Shown here: in pieces, positions 48,510 to 58,096 of the stretch
How the letters are laid out: each line of letters starts with the position of its first letter
Numbering within the stretch: position 1 is the first letter of the stretch
Assembly (NCBI GenBank): GCA_900491605.1
Contig: UESW01003900.1
Span: forward strand, 1,615,147 to 1,679,146
DNA: 64,000 nucleotides
Direction of reading: 5' to 3'
From: Calamus simplicifolius
Taxonomy: Eukaryota > Streptophyta > Magnoliopsida > Arecales > Arecaceae
The notes under the pieces: generated by a model
What the model was told of the DNA's origin: nothing
Databases searched by the model: none
The model's input: the letters and a program-made list of their open reading frames with translations, nothing else
Program-made: the position numbers and the translations under genes

Positions 48510-48845
48510 ATGGCATCTGGCGATGAGAGGCGATCCACTGAGGCGCTAAGTGGCGGCAGCAATGGCCGCAGGGACTCCCGGGGGAGTCGCGTTATAGTGA
48601 CTGTCAATGGAGTGGATCTGGCGTTGGCGTTCGCGAGCCATGAAAAGCTTCAAAGGGCGGTCGAGGAATATCTGGCTGTTTCGACGAGGGAGGTCGAGCT
48701 CCTTTGCCGTGTCATCAGCCGGCAAGAAGGGGAAATAGCATCCCTCCATCAACAGATTGCCGAGTTGGCTCGGCGTGGGGGGGGGGTTCGGTGGCTCCTG
48801 GAGCGGACGCCAAGCCTCTGTGAAGGCTATTGTATCTTTTCTTTC
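48510..48845 (+). CDS. Small coiled-coil protein gene, copy 2 (open)
   Basis: It starts MASGDERRSTEALSGGSNGR. The frame stays open well past 48845 to 49151, but residues after about 112 run into low-complexity and minisatellite DNA, so the true end is unclear. Shared with copy 1: a Gly/Arg-rich N-terminus, 'FASHEKLQRAVEEYLAVSTR', and a heptad region 'EGEIASLHQQIAELARR'. The upstream region shares 'cactgg(a)gtggtgacgcgtggt' and 'gcggtttaaatatgga' with copy 1. Conservation of protein blocks between the copies suggests past selection. Function unknown; it is antisense to the host LTR element. Confidence 0.5.
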
Positions 48846-49019
48846 TTCCTCATTGTCTTTCTTATAATAAAGAGGGGGAGGATTTTTTGCGACTTTCGTT
48901 TTTGCTGCTATCTCCCAGATGTTTGTCCTTATCGCTCGGTCTTGGTCGAGGTTTTAATCTTTGGTACCGATCGGGGCTTTGTTAGCTGCCCGAATCTGGA
49001 TGGATTTTCTTTGCCTTTT

Positions 49020-49650
49020 GGTCCGGTCGGGACTTGTAAGCTGCTCGAATCCGAACGATATCTTGGAGATCGTTTGGTTCGGTCGGGGCTTGTAAGCTGC
49101 CCGAATCCGAACGAAGCTTTGGAGATCGGTTGGTTCGGCCGGGGCTTGTAAGCTGCCCGAATCCGAACGAAGCTTTGGAGATTGGTTGGTTCGGCCGGGG
49201 CTTGTAAGCTACCTGAATCCGAATGAAGCTTTGGAGATCGGTTGGTTCGGCTTTGGAGATCGGTTGGTTCGGCCGGGGCTTATAAGCTGCCCGAATCCGA
49301 ACGAAGCTTTGGAGATCGGTTGGTTCGGCCGGGGCTTGTAAGCTGCCCGAATCGGAATGAAGCTTTGGAGATCGGTTGGTTTGGCCGGGGCTTGTAAGCT
49401 GCTCGAATCCGAACGAAGCTTTGGAGATCAGTTGGTTTAGCCGGGGCTTGTAAGCTGCCCGAATCTGAACGAGGCTTTGGAGATCGGTTGGTTCGGCCAG
49501 GGCTTGTAAGCTGCCCGAATCCGAACGATATCTTGGAGATCGGTTGGTTCGGCCGGGGCATGTAAGCTGCTCGAATCCGAACGAAGCTTTGGAGATCGGT
49601 TGGTTCGGCCGGGGCTTGTAAGCTGCCCAAATCCGAACGATATCTTGGAA
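49020..49650. repeat. 56-bp minisatellite next to the right LTR
   Basis: About eleven units of 'ggagatcggttggttcggcc' + 'ggggcttgtaagctgcccga' + 'atccgaacgaagcttt', period 56 bp, with one shortened unit near 49247. It reaches to within a few bases of the right LTR, where a PBS would be expected. The long minus-strand frames across it are repeat artefacts. Confidence 0.92.
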
Positions 49651-49652
49651 TC

Positions 49653-50610
49653 TGTTGCTGCTGAAATCTGTCCTCCGACTCGGGCGTGATCAGGCTTCGA
49701 GATGGGCTTCCTCCTGGGCGGACCTGCAAAACAGTCCTCACGCGAGAGGCGTTGGGGGTGGCCCTCTGCGGAAGACCCTCCGATGCTCAAGTCAGTGGAG
49801 ATCGGCAATCAACAAAAATGAGAAGAAGGCTCTCGCTGAAGAGTCTCTCCAGAGCTCAGAGTAGAGCGTTAATGGTGGAAGCAAAGGCAGAGAAGGAGAG
49901 AGGGTGCCAGTGAGCAAGTGTGCATCGAGTGTGTAAGAGATGGCCCTTACCTGAGAGGATTTGAGGCTGTGGTATTTATAGAGAGGATCACTTGGTTGCT
50001 TAGGAGCATCGTGGGTCCGAAAGCTGTTGAGATCCGAATCCGGTTTGTTATGAAATTGGTAGGATTCGTATCTGGTTAGTTAGAGGATCGACGACTGGGA
50101 AAGCTTGTTGATGTCTCGAGATTTGGCAAGGGCATAGGCTCCAGGGCCCTAGGCCACTCTCAGGTATGATTCATGTTTGGAATTTTACTACTTCAAGGTC
50201 TCCCACGCCGAATTCCGCAGAAGTATAGGTATCGCTCGGGCTTGGCTGAGTGATAGGAGAGATCGGCTAGAAAGGATGGACGATGAGATGGCTTGTCTAG
50301 AGGGGCTGAGAGACGAGATAGCTCGACTGGAGCCGAGAGGCGAAATAGCTCGGCGGGGGCCGAAAGATGAGATAGCTCGGCAGGAACCGAGAGATGATAT
50401 AGCTCGGCTCGGACCGAGAGATGATATAGCTTTGCTGGGATCGTGAGGCGTGACCCGTGCCTTGGGAACCCTTGGCTCGGTGAGGGGCTAGGGCGCCCCA
50501 ACTTACCGAGGCTGACCTATCTCTGGTGGATGCTGCACAGCGAATAGGAATCAGGGTTAGTCTTAGCTATATGCACGATTATTGATGCACATCAATTTTA
50601 CCCCTCAATA
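49653..50610 (-). repeat. Right (5') LTR of the antisense-gene element
   Basis: Collinear with the left LTR. The minus-strand TATAAATA is at 49973-49980. A 27-bp minisatellite (DEIARLEPR-type) lies at 50280-50440. It ends CTCAATA, where the left LTR has TTAACA. Confidence 0.88.
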
Positions 50611-51045
50611 AGTTCAAATATCACAATCCCCTTTAACGAAAAGAAAGTGAAAAAAAAAGCAACTGTCATTACTCTTTTTTCCAGAGAAACTTCTTTCACT
50701 CTTAAGCAATTACTTTATAAATGATAAAATACTAATAATAACTGTTTAATGATATTTTAAAGAGTTTAAATGATAATAATTTTTTACTTGCATCATAGCT
50801 CTTTTCGACTCTATCCTTCTTTCGCCGGCTCATTTTCCATTATAAAATTTTATGCGGGTTTTATTTCTTTCGTCCTCTAGGATTACAGATCGTGTCAGGT
50901 TAATCATGTTTTGAGTCAGATCATATTCATATCTAAATTATCTAACCGTTTAACTCACATATTATATTTAGATTGATATATTTTTAATTCGATCAAAATA
51001 TGATATGATTCGGATACGACACGATTACCAACCCCTACTTGTTGG

Positions 51046-51190
51046 TGCGCCCATGCACGGTAACAGAAAACCCATCCTAAACCTCCTCGCAGCTCCAGCC
51101 TTTAAGCACCGGTTTAAAAAACGACGCGTTGTTGCTGTCTCCGTGCACGGTAACAGAAAACCCTTCCTAAACCTCCTCGCAGCTCCAGCC
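51046..51190 (+). repeat. Direct duplication of TOM40 5' DNA around a MULE-end-like segment
   Basis: About 46 bp (tgcacggtaacagaaaaccc...gcagctccagcc) occurs at about 51053-51098 and again at about 51143-51188. Between them is GCACCGGTTTAAAAAACGAC, which resembles the last bases of the right MULE repeat (GGCACCGGTTAAAAAAATGA), followed by GTTGTTGCT. This fits a tandem duplication of the MULE end plus the first TOM40 flank bases before the hAT insertion. Confidence 0.75.
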
Positions 51191-51432
51191 GCCAAAGGCC
51201 CCGATAGCTCCCAACAAACCCCTTACACACTCCACCCTTCTTTCCAACTCCTCCTTCCCCTCCTTCCCTTCTCCCGCCCTCCTCCAAAAGGGGAAGAGGG
51301 ACCGCTCTTCTTTAACTTACTCCTTCGCCTCGCTGGCCTTATAGTTATTTCGCCCTAAATCTTTTCCTTTGCCTTCTTCCTCTCTTCCGATAACTTGCCG
51401 ACCTTCGAACCTTGTTTGCTCTTTCGATCGCG

Positions 51433-51601
51433 ATGGGATCTTCCGCCAGCCCCGCCGCTGCCCCGCCGCCGTTGTCGCCTCCGCACGCTGTTGGCCTCGC
51501 CGGCGTTCTGCTCCCACAGACGGAGGAGAAGAGCGAGAAGGTCGACTGGTTGAATCTCCCGTGCCCCGTCCCCTTCGAGGAGATCCAGCGTGAGGCATTG
51601 A
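51433..51601 (+). CDS. TOM40: TOM40 exon 1 (mitochondrial outer-membrane import channel, N-terminus)
   Basis: TOM40 is the beta-barrel pore of the TOM complex, through which nuclear-encoded proteins enter mitochondria. This exon encodes 56 residues plus one base: an Ala/Pro-rich start (MGSSASPAAAPPPLSPPHAV) and the conserved 'KVDWLNLPCPVPFEEIQREA' motif. An earlier in-frame ATG at 51412 exists, but the Gly-rich start at 51433 fits plant TOM40 better. The donor is GT at 51602, and the split Met codon is completed in exon 2. Joining exons 1-5 gives an uninterrupted frame of about 166 residues, roughly half the usual length; the rest lies beyond the window. The 5' region is pyrimidine-rich without a clear TATA box. 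The upstream flank has been displaced by the transposon stack. Confidence 0.93.
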
Positions 51602-52266
51602 GTCAGTCCCGATTCCAACACTGTTCTTTTCTTTGTTTTTCTTTGGAATCTCTTAAATCTCTTTTTTGGATTCTGTTATCCGAATGTTAGTCTCCTCTTT
51701 ATCTTTTTTATGAGCAATTTGATTTTTTCGGTCGGATTAAAGCGAAAAGTTATTCCGAACCCGTTTTTTCCGTGGTAAATCTCAAGTAGAATTGTGGTTC
51801 AAGTATACTTACTACTCCTTGGTGTCTGGTGGAATTTGTGGAGTGCTCTTGGTGATCTGAGATTATCCTTGGACTAGGAGTGACATTGTTGAATGTGCCA
51901 AATAAAGAAGAGCTTTTCTTGAGCTAATTCTTAAGCTTTGTGATCTCGTGCTCTCCGCTGAACTCTACCCAGCTCCATAGGAAATTTGGGTCTTGAACTT
52001 AAGTTAGTGTGGTAGTATTCCTTACTGGCTAGTTGGCCTTGTATGTTTGGCAACAAGCTTCTCTCCTTCTTTAATTCTCCTAGGCCAATAGTTTGACACC
52101 AATTCCTAGAGGGTTGTTGTCTGTTTGATAACTGGTCATAAATCTGCTGAATCTTTTACGGAGCTTTCTCAACGAGAAGTTCTGCTCTGTGGTTGACCCC
52201 ATACCTGATGGGACATAGCTTGGATGATGATGTTGATGATATTAATTTTGAGAACTAGGACAGGTC
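51602..52266 (+). other. TOM40 intron 1, left part
   Basis: T-rich intron DNA between the exon 1 donor (GTCAGT) and the copia insertion. No gene seen. Confidence 0.8.
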
Positions 52267-52640
52267 TGTTAGAAAAATTTATTTTTTTCCTTTTGCAAAA
52301 TTCATTTATTAGAAAAATGCTAGATAATTAATCAGAAAAGTTATACTAGAAATTTAGATTAAAATCAAAAATAAAAAGAATCAAACTGGTCGAGGCGTGT
52401 TAAACACTGCCCTAAGGACAAGTTTTCGCCCCCTCGTGCGGGTTATTGGCGAATTGTCCCCAAGGTACAACGACCTGATTTGATTCGATCCTCCTACTGC
52501 GAGCACGATCGGGTGGAGGTTCAAACCCAGTGATTCTTCAGATGCCCAAATAAAATAATAAAATAGTTTAAACAATCTTTTACCACCAGTAGTTTGTTGA
52601 GACAGATTTTCTTGGTTAGACTCCTTGAGACAGCATGGAT

Positions 52641-52835
52641 TTGCAGCAACAAGATCTTCAAGGATTGGAATTGCAGCAACAAGATCTTCAAGGATTGGAA
52701 TTGCAGCAACAAGATCTTCAAGGATTGGATTTGCAGCAACAATATCTCCAAGGATTTCAGGAACAAGATCTCCAAGGATTTCAGCAACAAGATCTTCAAG
52801 GATTTCAGCAACAAGGATTTTGCAGTAAAGGATTT
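52641..52835. repeat. 30/24-bp minisatellite in the 3' LTR of copia C
   Basis: Units ttgcagcaacaagatcttca + aggattggaa (30 bp), then 24-bp units. The + frame reads LQQQDLQGLE repeats. The 5' LTR copy (58468-58676) has one more 24-bp unit. Confidence 0.92.
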
Positions 52836-53110
52836 TGCAGTAACAAGATTTGTGGCAATGGTTTTTTTCTTTTCTTTTTTTTTCACTACTTTTTCCCCTT
52901 AGATTATCCATATATTTATATAAGAAAAATATTACCGTTCCTCCTTGTTACCGTTCCTTCCCAACGAAAGGAAAAATGGATTTCCGGAAATCACGGAACG
53001 CTCGCTGCGAGCGTTCCGCAAACGCTCATCGCGAGCGCGTCCGGAAATCACGGAACGCTCGCAGCGAGCGTTCCGCAAACGCTCGTCGCGAGCGTTTCGT
53101 TTGAGCGCGT

Positions 53111-53139
53111 CCCACGCGAGCATTTAATGCTCGCGTGGG
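53111..53139. repeat. Near-perfect palindrome, 14-bp arms
   Basis: CCCACGCGAGCATT is followed by one T and its exact complement inverted. The same structure is in the other LTR at 58960-58988. It could form a strong DNA or RNA hairpin. Confidence 0.9.
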
Positions 53140-53205
53140 TCAGTTACCACCCCACTTCCTTTTTTTTTTTTTTTTTTTAGCTTTTAATAAACGGTAAAGT
53201 CAACA

Positions 53206-53744
53206 ATCCTCCACAAAAGTTAAAAAAAATAATAATAAAATTAAAAAAAAATTAGGGCATCTTATACTGCGCAATAGGTGAGGTGTCCTGTGGACTTGAA
53301 CCTCACTTAGTGTTGATTGTATACATCTGAAGGAACCATAGTGGATTAGACCTTGAACTAGGTCCTTGACTCAGACTTCTACTAATCACACACACAGAAT
53401 GAATCAATTGGGTTTAAGCGGTCAGCGCATATTAAAGGCCTTGCGCTTAGTACCTTGATTTTTCATGAGAATTTCTGAAGGTTAGCCCAAACCTTTAGTC
53501 ACGGCCTCATATGACAATTCTCATATAGGTGAATCCTCCAAGGGTATTTGTGACTAATACCCTGCAGATAACCTACCTCGGATCCATTAAGAGAATCACT
53601 CAACCTTACACAAATTTACTTTGTCACTTTATAAGAGCACTCATCATAGGGATGGGTTGAAAATTTTTTAAAATTTGTGCTCTAACACGATCACTCAATC
53701 AGCTTCGTTTCTACCACATTGAACCTCATTCATGGGATCTCCAA
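53206..53744 (-). other. 3' non-coding part of copia C
   Basis: Between RNase H and the 3' LTR. The minus strand reads 'tttgtggaggat' directly before the LTR, a plausible polypurine tract. No ORF supported. Confidence 0.6.
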
Positions 53745-56700
53745 TCACAGAGGTTGGGTATCCACTGCTGGTGACCAAATAATGGGCTGAAGCCCCATCC
53801 CCCTCGATGAATCTAGGACTCCACTCCTAGATAATTCCTTGGTTAATTGATCTGCCAAATTCTTCTCAGATTTGACAAATTCCAAAGAGATAACACCATT
53901 TTTCTTATGTTGTCTTATAGACTTATGACCAAGCCGTATATGGCGATTCATCTTTTTATTGGTACTCTTTTGATTTGTCAGTTCAATTATGGCCTTATTA
54001 TCACAATGGATAGATATAGCTGGAACTGGCTTAGGTACCAAAGGTAGCTCTGATATTAGATTTTTTATCCACTCTGCCTCATTACAAGTGGTATCTAGAG
54101 CTATCAACTCGGCCTCCATGGTGCTTCTAGAAATAATAGTTTGCCTAGTGGATCCCCAGGCAATAGCAGCACCGCCAAGAAGAAAAACGTATCCGGTAGT
54201 TGATTTTAAATCATGAGAATCAGTGACCCAATTAGCATCACTGTAACCCTCAACCACCTCAGGGTATTCAGTGAACATCAAAGAGAGATTAAGTGTTCCC
54301 TTTAAATATCGAAACACTCTTTCTAAGGCTACCCAATGAGATTGATCAGGATTTTGATTATATCTACTCAGCCTTCCTACAGCATAGGCAATATCAGGTC
54401 TTGTTCTGTTTGCTACATACAAGAGAGATCCTATAATTTGAGAATACTTTAATTGATTAATTGGGTCACCTAAATTTTTCTTTAGGTGAAAGTTAGGATC
54501 AAAAGGAGTAGATATTGATTTAAGATTGGAATAACCAAACTTCTTGATCATTTTTTCTATAGAATGAGAAAGAGAGAGAGCTATCCCTTCATGGGACTTG
54601 ATAAGCTTCATCCCTAGGATTACATCGGCTTCACCTAAATCTTTCATGTCAAACTTAGAAGAGAGGAAAGATTTAACACTTGAAATAATTTCAAGAGATG
54701 TTCCAAAAATTAAAATATCATCGACATATAAGCAAAGGATTACACAATCATTATCGATGATCTTAGAATACACACACTTATCATGATTATTGATTTGAAA
54801 TCCAAAAGATAAATAATTCGATCAAATTTCTCATGCCATTGTTTAGGAGCCTGTTTAAGACCATAAAGGGACTTGATAAGTTTACAAACCTTGTCTTCTT
54901 GTCCCTTTACAACAAAACCTTCAGGCTGTTCCATATAGATCTCCTCCTCAAGATCTCCATTTAGGAACGCAGTCTTCACATCCATTTGATGAATGATTAA
55001 CTTATGAATGGAAGCAATAGCAAGTAGTGATCTAAGGGTTGTTATTCTAGCTACAGGAGAATATGTATCAAAGAAATCTAACCCTTTCTTTTGGTTATAC
55101 CCTTTGGCTACTAATCTAGCCTTATACTTTTCTATTGAACCATCAGGTCTAAATTTCTTCTTAAATACCCACTTACACCCTAAAGGTTTGCTTCCAGGGG
55201 ATAAATCAGATAAGATCCAAGTTTCATTTTGTAAGATTGAATTAAATTCAGAAAGATAGCTTCCTTCCAAAAAGGAGCATCAGGAGAAGACATCGCCTCT
55301 GAAAAAGAAGAAGGTTCACCTTCGACTAGGAAAGTAAAGAAACCTTCACCAAGATCTTTTCTTTCCTTATCCTTGAACTTTTTCTAAGTTCAGAAGGTTC
55401 ACCTTTAGGATTAGATCTTTTCCTTTTCCTTGACTCATTAGATAAACCAGCTTCAAAAGAATCATGAACCAAGAAAGGATTAGAAGAGGTTGATTTGGTA
55501 CTTGGTTCTTGAAAGGAAAACATTTTCAAAATAAGTAGCATCTCTAGATTCGATAAGAGTGTTATTTGAGATGCCACTTATATCAGAGTTTATCACTAGG
55601 AACCTATTTGTACTGCTATCTAAGGAATAACCTATAAAGATAGCATCTACAGTTTTAGGTCCTATTTTTCTTCTCTTGGGTTCAGGTATTCCTACCTTAG
55701 CTAAGCATCCCCACACTTTAAGATAATCTAGCCTGGGTGTTCTACCTTTCCAAAGCTCAAAAGGTGTTTTAGGACTATCTTAAAGGGTATCCTATTTAAA
55801 ATATAACATGCAGCTAAAAGAGCTTCCCCCCACAAGTTCTCAGGTACGCCTGAACTTATTAACATTGAGTTAACCATATCCATTAATGTACGATTTTTCC
55901 GTTCAGCTACACCATTAGACTGAGGAGAGTATGGTGGTGTAACTTCATGAATAATCCCATATTCTTGACAAAATAGAGTCATTCATTTGAAGTGTATTCA
56001 CCACCGCGATCTGACCTAAATTTCTTAAGCTTTTTCTCAGTTTGGGTTTCAGCTTCTACCTTATAAATCTTAAACTTATCTAATACTTCATCCTTAGATT
56101 TTATCAAATATATGTGACAATATCTTGAGAAGTCATCTATGAATGTTACAAAGTAACGACTTCCTCCCCGTGTAGGAAACTTGGTAGAGTCACATACATC
56201 GCTATGGACTAATTCAAGAAGTGTTGAACTCCTATTTACTGATTTAAAAGGTTTTCTAGGCATCTTAGCTTGAATACAAATCTCACATTTAAACTTTCTA
56301 TCAATATGAACCTTAGGAATTAGATTAAGATTTGTCATGTAATGAATACGATCAAAATTCACATGACCAAGTCTATTATGCCAAACATTTGAAGATTCAA
56401 CATTAAAAAGAAGAGAACTTTTATTAGATAACTTAGAGGATACATTTAATTTAAAAAGACCTTCACATACAAAACCTTTACCAACAAACTCATTATTACG
56501 AGTAATTACAACTTTATTTGACTCTAGAACAATTTTATATCCTCTAGATATAAGAAGAGATCCACTAATCAGATTTCTTCTAACACTAGGAACTAACAAC
56601 ACTTCATGAAGGACCAGGATTTTTCAGATGTCATCTTTAGATCCACTTGACCTTTCCCAAGCACTTGTGCTGAAGAGTTATTCCCAAGTGTCACACCTCC

Positions 56701-56750
56701 TCCACTTGATTCCTGAAAGGTGGAGAACCAGGAGCGATCAAAACAAACAT
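53745..56750 (-). pseudogene. pol of copia C: protease, integrase, RT, RNase H (broken)
   Basis: The protease 'CDWWLDSGANVHVC' follows gag in the same open part (about 56790-56750). Integrase (56602-55728) shows 'VWHNRLGHVNFDRIHYMTNL' and 'CEICIQAKMPRKPF' (HHCC), 'ELVHSDVCD', 'RSDRGGEY', a stop at 55979, then 'YSPQSNGVAERKNRTL'. RT (55270-54740) has 'KARLVAKGYNQKKGLDFFDT' and 'IHQMDVKTAFLNGDLEEEIY', a break near 54760, then 'LYVDDILIFGTS' at 54738-54700. RNase H ('VEGYSDANWVTDSHDLKSTT', 'STMEAELIALD', 'NRHIRLGHKSIRQ') ends at 53745. The RT-RNase H part (54773-53745) is one 342-codon open frame; breaks lie at about 56590, 55980, 55720-55300 and 54760. Confidence 0.9.
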
Positions 56751-57757
56751 GAACATTAGCTCCTGAATCAAGCCACCAATCACAAGAAAATTGGGTTGAG
56801 TTAATTAAGTATTTTGAATTTACCGACCTAAAAGAAGGCTCAGCACCACTCTCAACCACGTTAACTTGTGGTTTGGATGATTTCCTCAATGGTTCAGTCT
56901 TTCGGTGGTAGCAGTCCTTCGCCACATGATTTGTCCTTCCGCACACAAAGCAGAATGTGCCTTTATAATTCTTTGACTTCTGATTCGGTCGGTTCTGATT
57001 TGATCGGTTCTGAGGAGGTTTGTATGATTGGTTGGATCTAGATTGAAATTTTTTCTTCTTAAAATTCTTTCTCTTAGGTTTGAATTGATTTGGAGTTGGA
57101 TTTGACTCGGTCAAATTGATTTTAGGTCCAAGGTCGGTCTTTTGATTTTGATTTAGCTTAAGTCGGTGTTCCTCTTCTATCCTAATAGAGTTAATCACTT
57201 CTGTTAGGGTCAAGCTACCTTGCTTATGACTTAGCTCTCGAGCAAAGGATGACCAAGATGATGGAAGAGAATCTACTAAGGCTTGGACCTTATAGTTTTC
57301 AGAAAAACTACAGCCAGTCAATTCTGACTTTCTAAGAAAATCTTGGAATTCATGAATTTGTATGCTAATGGGTTTGGAATCTACCATTATGTACTTTCGA
57401 AATTTTGAGATAGTGAATCTATCTAGACCAGCATCAACCATCCCATATTCAGCCTCAAGAGCATCCCATAGTTCCTTAGCAGTTTTAGTAGGAAGGTAGA
57501 CATCATAAAGATTATCAGATAGGGCACTTAAAATTCTATGTCTACAATGAAAATCTATTTCTTGGGGTTTTTGATGAAGATGAGGCATCAACTATACTAG
57601 AAGAACCTTGTTGACTATTAGATTTGGGATCTGATAAGTCTATGGCTGAAAATAAACCTAAAGTGGTAAGCCAGTATTTCACTTGGCTTTGCCACCTCCT
57701 AAAGAATGATCCATTAAATTTTTCCGGTTTGATTGCACTAAGATCATCAGAACCCAT
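56593..57757 (-). pseudogene. gag (with protease start) of copia C, one frameshift
   Basis: It starts MGSDDLSAIKPEKFNGSFFR at 57757, with the gag motif 'WQSQVKYWLTTLGLFSAIDL'. A single-base shift near 57560 separates it from the long frame at 57591-56593: 'ILSALSDNLYDVYLPTKTAK', 'ELWDALEAEYG', a basic linker rich in Asn/Lys/Gln, and a CCHC knuckle CFVCGRTNHVAKDC. The protease motif WWLDSGANVHVC is at its C-terminal end. It packages element RNA when intact. Confidence 0.88.
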
Positions 57758-58096
57758 TTTGAAAAGGTTGGTTTCTTAATTCGTTCTGCACAACCAAAAA
57801 GTATTTGAATTTTTTCAAATTAATAACTTTTCAGATATTTCTAGATTTTAAATTTAAATTCAAAGGAATTAAATCTAGAAACTATTTGCAATAATAATCA
57901 AACGACTAAGCAATAATTAACTCAAGTAATTCAATTCTAAATTTGAGTTTAATTTTTTTTTTAAATTTCAAATTTGAATTTTAAATTTTAAATTTTAAAT
58001 TCAAAACTAATTCTAAGGCTTAGATTCAAAAATAAGATTTTTTTTTTTTATAATAAAATCTAGCACTTTCTAATGATAGCAGAACTTGTCCTTAGC
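57758..58096 (-). other. 5' untranslated part of copia C
   Basis: A/T-rich with homopolymer runs between the 5' LTR and gag. No TGGTATCAGAGC-type PBS is next to the LTR; the minus strand reads GCTAAGGACAAGTTCTGC there. Either another tRNA is used or the site has decayed. Confidence 0.6.

Larger units (their letters stand above)
40789..50610 (-). mobile_element. LTR element without gag-pol, carrying antisense genes (Ty3/gypsy Tat-like, tentative)
   Basis: LTRs are 40789-41737 and 49653-50610, both starting TGTTGCTGCTGAAATCT. Flanks AGTCC (40784-40788) and AGTTC (50611-50615) are a TSD with one C-to-T change. Minus orientation is supported by a PPT-like GGAAGTGGGGGGCA next to the left LTR and by a TATAAATA box on the minus strand of both LTRs. 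No gag, protease, RT or integrase was found inside. The + strand instead holds a Transposase_28-type gene and two related small genes. Antisense extra ORFs near the 3' LTR are known from the Tat lineage of plant gypsy elements, so this may be a Tat derivative; no PBS was identified. Confidence 0.75.
40327..51037. mobile_element. Non-autonomous hAT-like element, split by an LTR element
   Basis: The ends are TAGGGGTGGCAATT (40327) and, inverted, TAGGGGTTGGTAAT (from 51037), followed inside by 'gacacgacacg' and 'cgtgtcgtatcc'. Flanking 8-bp sequences are CTTGTTGC (40319-40326) and CTTGTTGG (51038-51045), 7 of 8 identical. TAGGGG ends with an 8-bp TSD fit a hAT-like element. Without the inserted LTR element it is about 0.9 kb and has no transposase. 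The interior is rich in 'gacccgaaccc'-type repeats. Its left TSD coincides with the right TSD of the MULE. Confidence 0.75.
52267..53205 (-). repeat. 3' LTR of copia C
   Basis: It holds a 30/24-bp Gln-codon minisatellite (52641-52835), two perfect 12-bp-arm hairpins with 1-nt loops (52994-53018 and 53051-53075) and a 14-bp-arm hairpin with a 1-nt loop (53111-53139). Confidence 0.95.

Noticed and set aside
49280..49808. Long minus-strand open frames with repeated SFGFGQLTSPGRTNRSPK
   Set aside because: They are translations of the 56-bp minisatellite in shifting frames.
50611..51037. Separate element to the right of the LTR element
   Set aside because: It is the right half of the hAT-like element; its end pairs with 40327 and the TSDs match.
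52635..53180. Gln-rich 181-residue open frame as a gene
   Set aside because: It is a reading of the LTR minisatellite and hairpins; the same frame is in the other LTR.
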